In this document: positions 44,137-53,130 of the stretch, piece by piece
Layout: each line of letters opens with the position of its first letter
Numbering within the stretch: position 1 is the stretch's first letter
Assembly: GCA_005222125.1 (NCBI GenBank)
Contig: CP029202.1
Coordinates: 806,001-870,000 of the forward strand
Source of the DNA: Spiroplasma melliferum
Lineage (GTDB): Bacteria; Bacillota_I; Bacilli_A; Mycoplasmatales; Mycoplasmataceae
Direction: 5' to 3'
DNA: 64,000 bases
Program-made: the position numbers and the translations under genes
Notes under the pieces: model-generated
What the model saw: only the letters and a program-made list of their open reading frames with translations
What the model was told of the DNA's origin: nothing
Databases searched by the model: none

Positions 44137-44268
44137 ATGAAACAACAATTATGTATTGTTTGTATTAATGATACTGTTTGAGAAAATGGATCTCGTTATT
44201 GTTGAAATTGTGTTAATGAAAATGTTATTTTAATTAATCAATATTATTCTAGGTTAGAAAATGACTAA
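44137..44268 (+). CDS. Small viral zinc-finger protein (43 aa)
   Basis: Starts 1 bp after the preceding stop. CIVC and CWNC pairs 18 residues apart form a likely zinc site. Two TGA (Trp) codons. Coupled translation with the upstream gene is likely. Confidence 0.65.
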
Positions 44269-44295
44269 GAAAAAAACAGATTGTTAAGGTTATAA

Positions 44296-44412
44296 ATGGC
44301 AAAGAATAAAGATAAATTGATTATTAAATTAGAAAAATTAATGTTAAGGTCATATCCAGTTTCAGCAGATGAAATTACTAATGAACATTGAGCAATAGTA
44401 AAGAAAAATTAG
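44296..44412 (+). CDS. Small viral protein (38 aa)
   Basis: MAKNKDKLIIKLEKLMLRSY followed by a short acidic stretch. Weak SD (TTAAGG). Ends 1 bp before the next start, in a tightly packed gene string. Function unknown. Confidence 0.5.
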
Positions 44413-44413
44413 A

Positions 44414-44641
44414 ATGAAAAAGCAAACTAAGTTATATAAACAACGATTAAAATATTTGGTTAATGTTATACATCAATGTTTACCTACTAAAATACCATTA
44501 TTTATGTTAAGAAAAGTAATTAAGTTATATCTTAATCATAATGTTATTGATATTGGTGTTATGGAAGAACAACATTTTAAGTTATTAGTAGAACAAGTAA
44601 AAAATTATATGTTAAAAATAGAAAGTGAGAATCAAAAATAA
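44414..44641 (+). CDS. Small basic viral protein (75 aa)
   Basis: MKKQTKLYKQRLKYLVNVIH at the N-terminus; helical and basic, no membrane segment. Its stop overlaps the next start (TAATG). Could bind nucleic acid; not recognised. Confidence 0.65.
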   Translation: MKKQTKLYKQRLKYLVNVIHQCLPTKIPLFMLRKVIKLYLNHNVIDIGVMEEQHFKLLVEQVKNYMLKIESENQK

Positions 44642-44829
44642 TGGATATAGTTGCTATGATTTTATTAGTTTCAATAATTATTTTATTGTATATTTATGTT
44701 ATTTCTTCTATGTTTTTTGATAAAAGAAAAATTAAAAAAGATAAATTACAAAATGAAAAATTAGAACTTGAAAATGAGAAATTAAAGTTAGAAATTAAAG
44801 ATTTAAAAAATAAGGAGAGTGATAATTAA
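44641..44829 (+). CDS. Viral membrane protein with coiled coil (62 aa)
   Basis: One N-terminal hydrophobic helix (MILLVSIIILLYIYVISSMF) followed by a Lys/Glu-rich coiled coil (KLELENEKLKLEIKDLKN). Start and stop overlap the neighbours by one base (TAATG), indicating coupled translation. A minor coat or assembly role is plausible. Confidence 0.7.
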   Translation: MDIVAMILLVSIIILLYIYVISSMFFDKRKIKKDKLQNEKLELENEKLKLEIKDLKNKESDN

Positions 44830-45011
44830 TGACTGTTTTTGCAACAATTATTTTAATACTATCAATGTTTATGTTATTAATATTTTTAACAGTAAGTACA
44901 GTATTTAAGATTAAAAATAAATATTTAATTTGTCCGCATTGTTCTAAAAAAGTAGAATTTAAAGAATGGGGAAAACGAAAAATTAAAAAAGCAGATAAAT
45001 CTGTTGAATAA
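44829..45011 (+). CDS. Viral membrane protein with CPHC finger (60 aa)
   Basis: One hydrophobic helix (TIILILSMFMLLIFLTVS), then ICPHCSKKVEF and a basic tail (GKRKIKKADK). A single Cys pair could bind metal as a dimer. Function unknown; part of the coupled string. Confidence 0.7.
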   Translation: MTVFATIILILSMFMLLIFLTVSTVFKIKNKYLICPHCSKKVEFKEWGKRKIKKADKSVE

Positions 45012-45028
45012 GTTAATATCAATAAAAT

Positions 45029-45102
45029 ACCTTGGCAAGTATAAAAATTGATTTTAGTTTTTAGTGTTAATTACTAAAATCAAGGTTAGAGATTGCCAAG
45101 GT
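45029..45102 (+). other. Nested stem-loop before the coat gene
   Basis: Outer arms ACCTTGGCAA (45029-45038) and TTGCCAAGGT (45093-45102); inner arms TTGATTTTAGT and ACTAAAATCAA. Located 40 bp before the coat gene. Candidate transcript-processing or packaging structure. Confidence 0.7.
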
Positions 45103-45398
45103 TTTATTATTAATAGAAAGTATTTTAAGTGAGGTGTTGTTAATGAATGCAAATTTTTTAGCAGAAGGTACTAGTCCTGACGCAAGTGTTATTAAGCAAA
45201 TAGCAGATTTTGCTGGTGTTCTTGCTGATTGGGCGATTGCTTTTACTAACTGATTTATCGGTTTTTTAGGGTCACATATGTTATTAATTATTCCGTTAGT
45301 TTTAATGTTTGTGGTTTTAGGAATTGAAACAATCAGAAAGTTAATTCACGGATATTAATATTTAATAATAAACTCTAACCTTGATTTTAGTAGTTAAC
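45066..45398. repeat. 26-bp inverted repeats flanking the coat gene
   Basis: 45066-45091 and the complement at 45373-45398 match at 25 of 26 positions (GTTAATTACTAAAATCAAGG here; GTTAACTACTAAAATCAAGG in the complement). The coat gene lies exactly between them. Confidence 0.85.
45143..45358 (+). CDS. Viral major coat protein (71 aa)
   Basis: MNANFLAEGTSPDASVIKQI begins a short acidic/polar N-terminus, an amphipathic stretch with two Trp follows, then a hydrophobic helix (LLIIPLVLMFVVLGI) and a basic tail (RKLIHGY). This is the layout of filamentous-phage major coat proteins. SD GAGGTG. Position between small proteins and the Zot-like ATPase agrees. Confidence 0.85.
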
Positions 45399-45420
45399 AT
45401 TTAGGAAAGGAATAAGAAAA

Positions 45421-45579
45421 ATGCAAAGTGTATGAGATTTATATTATGAATTTATGACTATTATTTTTGGAGTTAATCACCCTATTATTTTAGATATTGT
45501 TATATTTGTTGTATTTTTAATACTTGTTTTTGGTTTATTATTTTTAATTTTAAGCTGTATTTTTAGGTGGATAAAATAA
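45421..45579 (+). CDS. Small viral membrane protein (52 aa)
   Basis: One long hydrophobic helix (IVIFVVFLILVFGLLFLILS) after a short acidic N-terminus, basic end (FRWIK). SD AAAGGAAT. Stop overlaps the next start. Probably a minor coat protein. Confidence 0.7.
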
Positions 45580-45788
45580 TGGACTGAAATATTTTTTTGC
45601 AACGAGTATATCGAGGTCTTTTACAAATTTTTTATTTTATTCCAAAAACTGAAATTGATAATTTTGTCGGTAGTTCTATTGATAATATTACTTATTCAGT
45701 AATTATGATAGGTATTTGATTAGTTGTTTTTTTCCTAATTTGGTTATCAATATTTATTTTATATAAAACAATTAGATTGGTGGTGTAG
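45579..45788 (+). CDS. Small viral membrane protein (69 aa)
   Basis: MDWNIFLQRVYRGLLQIFYF, a polar middle and one hydrophobic helix (VIMIGIWLVVFFLIWLSIFI). Overlaps the upstream stop (TAATG). Minor coat or assembly protein likely. Confidence 0.7.
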
Positions 45789-45790
45789 AC

Positions 45791-46801
45791 ATGTTTAAAA
45801 TTTATTTTAATTTATTTAGAAGACAAAAGAATATTAAATTTTCTTATTGATTTGTAAATTGATTTATAGCAAATATTTTATTTTATCTTTTTATTGTTTG
45901 TTTTAATTTACAGTTTATATATTTTAGTTCTACATCAGTTACTGATATTATCCTTTTTATTTTTTTAGTAATTTTTGATATTATCTTTTTTTGGTCTTTT
46001 TTTAGTAATCTTTTTCAAACACGAAAATTGATTAAAATTATTAAAAGTAGTCCAATATCAATTATTAATGGTGCTTTGGGTACTGGTAAAACTTTATTGA
46101 TGACTTATTTATCGCAAATTGCTAAGTTTGACAATGTTTATTCTAATTATTTTATTAATGATGAAAAAATAGGAGTTTTAGGTTTAAATCATTTAGATTT
46201 TAAAAATAAAAATTATAAAATACCGCCAAATGATAGTTTAATTTTGTTTGATGAAATATTTTTGTATATGAATGGTGCTAAACCGGAAGAAAATAATAAA
46301 AAGTTTAGCGGTTTAATTCCATATTTTTTGTTATGTCGTCAGTTTGATAATAATATTGTTTTTGCTGGACAACGAATTAATCAAAATTGAGTGGAATATA
46401 GAGAGATTGCTAATATGATTATTGTTCCTATGCAGTGTATTAAACCTAGTATATTTTTTCCTTATTTTAAAATGAAAATAGGTTTTTTTGATGACTTAGA
46501 TGATTATTTAGTATGAAAAACAGAAACAGTTAAACGAACAGCAAACGGTAAAAGAGTTCGTAAAAAGTCTAATAAAGATATTGGTATTAATTTTGTTAAG
46601 ATAACAATTCCTTTGTCTATTGCTATGCAATATGATAGTAAATATTTAAAATTTGTGCGTGATTTAAAAAATGATAAAGTACCAAGTTATATTAAACAAA
46701 ATTGACCTAGTATTGTTAAAAAAGATATTACAATTAATGAATTACGAGAAATGGGTATGGAACATTTATTAAAGAATTTGGGGGAATTAGAAAATGATTA
46801 A
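45791..46801 (+). CDS. Zot-like virion assembly ATPase
   Basis: 336 residues. Two N-terminal hydrophobic helices (FVNWFIANILFYLFIVCFNL; DIILFIFLVIFDIIFFWSFF), then a P-loop GALGTGKT with LIKIIKSSPISIING before it, and a Walker B-like LILFDEIFLY. This is the pI/Zot family that drives filamentous-virus extrusion through the membrane. Five or more TGA (Trp) codons. Its last codons overlap the next gene by 8 bp. Confidence 0.88.
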
Positions 46802-47087
46802 TTTACTTGCTAATGATGTATGAAATGGTGCCATTAATGTTGTAGTCGATATTTTTATGAAAATTATGGATTGAATGTGAGCATTAAAATTGCCTGGTAC
46901 AAATATTCCTTTATTTGTAATTTGAGTAATTGGTGGTGTTATAAATGTTATTTTGTTATTAGTTAATAGTTCTCGTGGTTTAAGTTCAGTTTCTCGTTCA
47001 TCTTTACAAGCAAGTAAGCAAATATCTAAGGGGGTTAAAAATATAAGTAATGATTCTAAAAGTGATAATAAGGAGAGTAATAAATAA
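46794..47087 (+). CDS. Viral membrane protein (97 aa)
   Basis: MINLLANDVWNGAINVVVDI at the N-terminus, a hydrophobic helix (PLFVIWVIGGVINVILLLV), then a Ser/Lys-rich basic tail. Overlaps the ATPase gene by 8 bp and the next gene by 1 bp. Probably a minor capsid or assembly protein. Confidence 0.7.
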
Positions 47088-47323
47088 TGATTAAGTTAAT
47101 ATTTTTCTTTGTTATTGGTTTAACTGTTGGTTTTGGTTTTATTGCTAATATTGTTATGGCAACAGATTTAGGTTTTTCAACTGTTAAACATTATTTAGAA
47201 TCTGCTAACGATTTTTATAAATTGGTAGCACATTTATTTATTATTGCGACACATCCTATTTTTCAGTTATATATTGCGTTTGGAATTATCATTATGGGAA
47301 TTAGACTTATTTTTATTGCATAG
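47087..47323 (+). CDS. Viral membrane protein (78 aa)
   Basis: Two hydrophobic segments (LIFFFVIGLTVGFGFIANIV and LYIAFGIIIMGIRLIFI) around a short amphipathic region. Coupled to the preceding gene by TAATG. Minor coat candidate. Confidence 0.7.
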   Translation: MIKLIFFFVIGLTVGFGFIANIVMATDLGFSTVKHYLESANDFYKLVAHLFIIATHPIFQLYIAFGIIIMGIRLIFIA

Positions 47324-47335
47324 GAGGTTAAAACA

Positions 47336-47788
47336 ATGCGAAAACGATTATTAGATGTATTTATTGTTTTTTATTTAATATTTGGTTGAATATTTCTTTT
47401 TTGTGGTACTGTAACAACTAATAATTTTAGCAATACCTATAAATTGTATTTAAAAAATAATGATACTTTTAAAGAATTAACTTATGACAAAGCAAATGAA
47501 TATGATTTTCAGTCTACTTTAATGCTACGACAAGACTATTTTATGCAAGGTTTAGATCCTAGTAATTATGCATTTAGTTTTGGTATTAAATTGGGTGGTT
47601 GAGATGGTTTAAGTGCTGATAAAAATGATAATAATTATTGATTTAAACTTTTTACAACAAATTATAGGAGTTATGAAATTACTTGAAATTCACAAGATAT
47701 TTCAAAGGGATGACAAGGAAAATTAATTTTAGATAATGATAGTACTGGTAGATTTTTAAAAATTATTGTTTATAAATGTAAATTGTAA
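47336..47788 (+). pseudogene. Large viral capsid protein gene, 5' fragment
   Basis: 150 codons beginning MRKRLLDVFIVFYLIFGWIF after SD GGAGG. The frame ends in a stop made by the boundary of the inner mobile block at 47777. The 3' part of the gene resumes at 53387. By position this is the minor capsid/adsorption protein. Confidence 0.75.
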
Positions 47789-47807
47789 ATGCAAGTAGAA
47801 AAAAATC

Positions 47808-48803
47808 TTATATTTTTATATTAACATATTTTTTAATAAAATTGACAAAATAATTTTTTGCTGAATTTCAACTTAAACACTGTCGTGGGCGTTCATTAAT
47901 TATATTAACTATTTCATCATAATATTCTTGTGAATAAACATCTAAATCTATTCCTTTAGGAAATCAATGCCTTAAATCCCGGTTAATTCGTTCCACAATA
48001 GGTTTCTGAGTAGGTTTACCTTTATCACAAAAATAAACTTTAGTACCAATATAAGCTTCAATTTGTTTTCATTCTGAAAACTCTTTACCTTGATCAGTTA
48101 TAATACCTTTAACTATTTTCTTTAAGATATTAGTTTTAAAAATACTTTTAATAACTCTAATTACTTCGTTTGGTGTTCTATCTTTTAATTTTTTTACAAT
48201 TTCAAATTTAGTTAATTGTTCAGTTAAAACCAAACAAACAGATTTAAAATCTTTACCAACTATTGTATCCATTTCAAATCAACCAAATTCATTTTTATTA
48301 TGTTTAGCTTCTGCAATAGTTCGAAAATTACTTAATTTACCTCGATTATCAATATTTTGTTTACTTTTATTTTTTCGACCGCGAAAATACAAATTACGTT
48401 TATTTAAACCAAATAAACCAAGAAAAACATACTTATATAAAGTTTTAAAACACACCGGAAATTTGATACCAAATTCACGTTTATATGCATAGCAAATAAT
48501 CTCGGGCGACCAATGAAACTTATTAAATTTTTCATCTAATCACATTAATTGTTGATATGAAAATTTAATATGCTTAACTGATTTTTTACGATTTTTAAGA
48601 TACTTTTTATGAGCTTTAATAGGATTATATTCTTTTAACTTTTGAAAACGTTTAACTTCATTTCAAATTGTAGATACACTTCTTTCCATATATTTAGCAA
48701 TTTTAAATAAATTTGGTTTGCCATTTTTCTTTTGAAATAGTTTTGATACTAATAACTGACTTAATATAACACGTTCATCAATACTGAAATGCTTATAATT
48801 CAT
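47808..48803 (-). CDS. IS30-family transposase
   Basis: 331 residues. N-terminal HTH (FKIAKYMERSVSTIWNEVKR), then the DDE core: FEMDTIVG (D), GIITDQGKEF (D) and QKPIVERINRDLR (E). RPRQCLSWNSAKNYF near the end is a typical IS30 tail. Transposases of this family occur as a normal gene of several SpV1-type viruses. The left inverted end lies 20 bp past its stop. It appears full length. Confidence 0.93.
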
Positions 48804-48875
48804 TATTAAATACCTTTCTAAAATTTTTTGTTATAATTATTACATATTTTTAATAAAGGAAGGAATAAGTTAAAA

Positions 48876-49322
48876 ATGAAAAAGTTACTAAGTATTTTAG
48901 GGGTATGTGGACTAGTTGGAATGTCAGCAAATTTAACAGCTTGTGATAAACCTAATAACAATGAAAACGGGGGAAATAAACCAAAACCTAATAAACCACA
49001 AGAACCACCAGTTGGAAGCAAATGAAAGTTAATTGATATACATAGTTCTGATTGAATATCTAATAATGAATTTCGTAATAATAAAAATAAATGATATATA
49101 ATGTTTGCCAAAAAACGAAATACTAATAATTTTAATTTTATTAAATTTAAAAATGATGATATTAATAAACCATGAAGTCTTGGTGATGAAGGTAGTTTTA
49201 ATATTTCTTTAAAAGGTGAATGATATTGATTTAATTGATTATACCGTTGAGATGGAAACAGTGAACCCCAAATACCAACAGTTGACAATAAAACAGGAAA
49301 AATTACAGATTGAAAAGAATAA
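48876..49322 (+). CDS. Lipoprotein carrying a copy of a viral capsid-protein domain
   Basis: 148 residues. Residues 1-24 form a lipoprotein signal (MKKLLSILGVCGLVGMSANL, TAC lipobox) very like Spiroplasma lipoproteins. An Asn/Pro/Lys-rich linker (NENGGNKPKPNKPQEPP) follows. From WKLIDIHSSDWIS to IPTVDN the protein is the same as residues of the decayed viral capsid gene at 49342-51562; the DNA (49023-49291) matches 50765-51033 without indels. SD AAAGGAAGG. The product should display a viral capsid domain on the host surface. A role in superinfection exclusion is speculation. Confidence 0.85.
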
Positions 49323-51033
49323 AAGGACTAACAAGTCCTTTTTATATTAATCTCACAAATTTCATAAAAATAATTAATAAAAATATATTTGTTATTGTAT
49401 TATATAATGCTGGACTAAATTTTCATACCTCAAATGTCTGATTAAAAAAACTATATATTGTTTGAAAAATCTTACCAACACCACTTGCTAACTCATTCAC
49501 TTGTTTTACACCAGGAATATTATTAACAACTCATATTGCTGCATTTCTAATATGGCAAGCAATATTATATCAACTACAACTTTCATACTGTGCTTGTCAT
49601 CATTGACCGTCAGGGAATAATCCACCATTATTAATTTCTTGTCAGTTATAGATTCCAAAATTAAAATCATAATAACGATACATATCATTTTCTTTTTGAG
49701 CTTGTAATTCAAAAACATTATAACCAATTTTTTGTTCTTCAATTTTTTTATATTTTAAACCATATTTGTCTTTTAAAGCACCTTCAAAAACATAACCCTC
49801 ATTTTGATTAATATTATAATCATTTGCAACGGAAAAATCATAATTAAATACATTACCATAATTAGTACTATAAAAACGATTTTTATAAGCAGAATACAAC
49901 TTGATATCTAATTGATTATATTTATCTGAAAAATAAAAGTAACGTGGATAAATTTTAAAACCATTATTCGCTAATAAACCATATTTTTTATTATAACCTT
50001 GAACATAAGTATTATTTTCTAAGTCAAAAATGGTTCGTAAATAATCCTTATAAAAATTTTGCGAAACTGTAAACATACTATTTAATAACTTTTCAAATTG
50101 ATTTTTATTGGCATTATTTTTATCAATTAAAACATCTCTAAAATTAACTAATTTTAAACCAAAAAAGTTAATTAAAATCGTATCATATTGTAAATTATTA
50201 ACATATCCACTTTCAATAAAATTACTACGATTTTGAAATACTGGAACTAAAGCATGAGCAAAAAAAGCTTTTAAAAATTTATTAATATCAATTTGTCCTT
50301 TCATATGTTCAAAAACAACTTTACCAGTATTAGGAGAATTACCCTGATAATAATTATATGTTTCAGCACTAAAATTAAATGTATTTTCTTTATCTTTCAT
50401 AAAAGAAAATAAAAAACCTAAATCATCAGTATACCGATAATTATTATAATCATATCCATTTCAATATTGTTTAAAATGTGTTAACTCTAAACTCCCAGCA
50501 ATAATATTTTTTCGTTCATCAATCGTTAAAATCATTCGATAAATTGACTTTTTAGTTAAAATTGTACCAGTACTAGTTTTATCTAAATTATTAATAATTT
50601 CAAAATCAAAAATAATTCTTTGACTACCTAAATTTGGATCATCATAATCAGGGTTACCACCTTGTTGAACTCGAATATTTTCTTGCACAATAACATTAAT
50701 ATATTTTAATAAAAAAGAACGAGTATTTTGATATTGATTATCAGTTCAAAAAATAGGATTGCCATTATTGTCAACTGTTGGTATTTGGGGTTCACTGTTT
50801 CCATCTCAACGGTATAATCAATTAAATCAATATCATTCACCTTTTAAAGAAATATTAAAACTACCTTCATCACCAAGACTTCATGGTTTATTAATATCAT
50901 CATTTTTAAATTTAATAAAATTAAAATTATTAGTATTTCGTTTTTTGGCAAACATTATATATCATTTATTTTTATTATTACGAAATTCATTATTAGATAT
51001 TCAATCAGAACTATGTATATCAATTAACTTTCA
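49023..51033. repeat. 269-bp inverted duplication shared by lipoprotein and capsid gene
   Basis: 49023-49291 (plus) equals the complement of 50765-51033; the two translate identically over about 85 residues in more than one frame, so nearly every base must match. Confidence 0.9.
49318..49343. terminator. Bidirectional terminator between lipoprotein and capsid gene
   Basis: Stem AAAAGGACT-AACA-AGTCCTTTT, directly at the ends of both convergent genes. Confidence 0.85.
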
Positions 51034-51562
51034 ATCTTGAAATTTTAAATTAACTATCTGTAAATTATCAACACCCTTTTCTAATTTATTAATAACTTCA
51101 ATAGTATTAAAATATTTTGCAAAAGAATAAGAAAAATTAGTTAATTCTTTTAAAAATTGTTTTTTATCAACATCATAAAATTTATCAATGTTATATTGTT
51201 TAGCATAAGTATCTCAATTTTTATATAAATCCATAAACTCATCACTAGGCTTGTCGAATGAAATTCCAGTTGAATAACTATCTTTTAAAAAATCTAAGTA
51301 TCATTTATCATTATAAATTAATTATTGTGATGTTTTTAATGTTGGGTTAATAAAATAATTTGTTTCTGACCAGTTTTCAAAAAAAAGTACTACGTAAAAA
51401 CATTGTATTAATAAAATCTGTTTCATTCATTCCTGTTGCTTGCTGTTTAACAGTATAATTTTGCTGATTTAATGGTTTAAAAGCAGTTAAAGTAATCAAA
51501 GGAATAATTAAACCTAAAATTCCTAAAATACCAACTGCAAATAAAGATAAAGATTTTTTCAT
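49342..51562 (-). pseudogene. Large viral capsid protein gene, decayed second copy
   Basis: Starts MKKSLSLFAVGILGILGLII (signal-like) after AGGAG and ends with a hydrophobic C-terminus (NIFLLIIFMKFVRLI). The frame is broken by an extra base in an eight-T run at 51379-51386 and then by an in-frame TAA near 51325. The remaining 650 codons are intact, including NAAIWVVNNIPGVKQVNE, which matches NAAIWLVNNLPGMKDVYN of the outer virus gene. It is homologous to, but not the same as, that gene, so a second virus is represented. Confidence 0.8.
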
Positions 51563-51585
51563 ATAAAATACTCCTAACTATCAAT

Positions 51586-51697
51586 TACTTTTGCTGTTAA
51601 CTGGCCATATTAAATACCATATCACCTCCACAACAAAATACAACATTGTTTATTACACTTTAATTTTTAAAAATATGGCCAGTTAACAACAAAAGTA
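51586..51697. repeat. 26-bp inverted repeat upstream of the decayed capsid gene
   Basis: 51586-51611 and 51672-51697 match at 25 of 26 positions (TACTTTTGCTGTTAACTGGC and complement). The 60-bp loop contains, on the minus strand, GGAGGTGAT followed by ATG and a seven-codon frame. Confidence 0.85.
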
Positions 51698-51713
51698 ACT
51701 TAAAAAATATTAT

Positions 51714-52184
51714 TTATCACATAAAATTAAAATTTCTATATTCCCGATAACGTCTTGGCAATTTAAATTTTCTAACAGCATTATAAACAATTATAACATT
51801 GGGTAAATTTAATTTTTCAATAATTTCACTAATTTTAAATCCTTTTAAATACATTTCTTTAATCTCATCATAAGGATATTTACTTCGATATTTAGGAATA
51901 GTAATAATTTTATCCAGCTGATCACAAATTCCATTTTCACAATCAAAACGATAACCTTTACGAAATTTAAAAGAAGAATTTCATAAATAAACCATACGAA
52001 TTGGAACATTATATTTCTTACTAATTTCAGAACATGACAACAAATTAAGAAAAAAATCTTTCAAACAACTAATAACTAACTCATCAGAATACTTTTGATT
52101 TCAATTCTTTTTTCTAAGTCCTGTTGCATCATAATATAAAGACCCATATGTTCCAAATAATGAATTATTAATTTTATTTAACAT
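51714..52184 (-). CDS. Viral DNA-binding (HTH) protein
   Basis: 156 residues, basic. Two helix-turn-helix-like segments: ISKKYNVPIRMVYLWNSS and ISEIIEKLNLPNVIIVYNAV, the latter followed by RKFKLPRRYRE. SD TAAGGAG. Two palindromes sit upstream of its start (52210-52268), which suggests an autoregulated repressor or a transposase accessory protein. Belongs to the inverted inner virus segment. Not recognised as a known family. Confidence 0.7.
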
Positions 52185-52209
52185 AATTAAAAACTCCTTA
52201 CTGTAATAA

Positions 52210-52268
52210 ACATTGGTATACTAATGTAACTTAATTCTTGTTAAATAAACATTGGTAATAACAATGTT
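52210..52268. promoter_or_regulatory. Two operator-like palindromes upstream of the HTH gene
   Basis: ACATT-N8-AATGT (52210-52227) and AACATTG-N7-CAATGTT (52248-52268), 26-85 bp before the HTH protein's start codon. Confidence 0.55.
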
Positions 52269-52368
52269 AAATATATAAAATCAAAAATTAAGGCACACTG
52301 AAAATAACTACTTAGTTTTAACTAATAGCTATTAAAATATAAAATTATATGTTTATAATTAAGTTGAT

Positions 52369-52628
52369 ATTTTTACACTATATACTGCCTACAAGTTTTT
52401 GAAAAAAGAAATACTTTTTACAACATTATTTCTATTAAATCCTACTAAAAAATATTTCATAATAGACTCAATATTATGAACAATAAACAATATAAATGTA
52501 ACTACTATTGGCGATATAGTCATATTTATTTCCACAACAGGATTTTTCATCTTGTTAACATTATCAATAATAACCAAAATAATTAAATTTATTTAAAAAT
52601 AAATTTGTAGACAGTGTATAGTGCAAAA
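52369..52628. mobile_element. 260-bp element with imperfect 30-bp inverted repeats
   Basis: TACACTATATACTGCCTACA (52373-) and the complement of TGTAGACAGTGTATAGTGCA (52604-52623) agree at about 17 of 20 positions; outside them GGCACACT (52292) and AGTGTGCC (52668) form a further pair. The interior has only a short minus frame (52389-52577) with a hydrophobic stretch and no SD. Reads as a small non-autonomous element or IS remnant. Confidence 0.55.
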
Positions 52629-52708
52629 ATAAACAACAAAATTATTTATTCAATTCACATAAAAGCTAGTGTGCCATAGCTAAAATATATGATCAGTTGT
52701 AATAAATA

Positions 52709-52957
52709 TTAAAATCCTTTAACCATAACACGGAAAAAGTTTAAAATCTTAATAATTACAAAAATTCCAAATGGAATCAAAATAATTCACGCATCACCTA
52801 AAAAGGTCATTAATTGTGGTAACACAGCATAAACAGCGTCTTTAACTTTTGTCATAGCTTGTCCTAAACCACTTCAAATAGAATCCATTCCACCTGAAAT
52901 AGTAGGAGTATCTGCAGCTAGAAAATTAACAGCTGTTGTTAAATACATACCTAACAT
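52709..52957 (-). CDS. Second viral major coat protein (82 aa)
   Basis: MLGMYLTTAVNFLAADTPTI, then an amphipathic segment ending in a hydrophobic helix (WIILIPFGIFVIIKIL) and basic tail (FRVMVKGF). The layout is that of a filamentous-virus major coat protein, but it is clearly different from the 71-residue coat protein at 45143. TGA (Trp) codons hide it. Coupled to the upstream 49-residue gene by TAATG. Confidence 0.75.
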
Positions 52958-53106
52958 TATTTATTTTCCTCCTTATTTTTAATCTCTTTCTTATCTTTTT
53001 TCTTTCCTCGAATTTGGCGAATTTTTTGATAAATTGATAAACCAATTCAAGCAAAAATACCTAATATAATAACAACACTAAATATTGTCGTTAATCAAAC
53101 TGGCAT
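52957..53106 (-). CDS. Small viral membrane protein (49 aa)
   Basis: A hydrophobic helix ([20 protein letters not shown]) followed by a strongly basic, Lys-rich tail. Preceded by AGGAGG. The tail includes the SD of the following coat gene, whose ATG overlaps this stop. Confidence 0.7.
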
Positions 53107-53130
53107 AACTTAATTCCTCCTAAAAATTTA

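Noticed and set aside
44261-44284. ATG with a seven-codon frame overlapping the 44137 gene stop
   Set aside because: Too short (MTKKKTDC) and no SD.
48818-51040. Frames opposite the lipoprotein and capsid duplication that look alike
   Set aside because: They are shadows; their likeness simply reflects the 269-bp duplication and was used only as support for it.
52389-52577. Small minus-strand membrane-like frame starting with TTG
   Set aside because: No SD and located within an inverted-repeat element; insufficient evidence for a gene.
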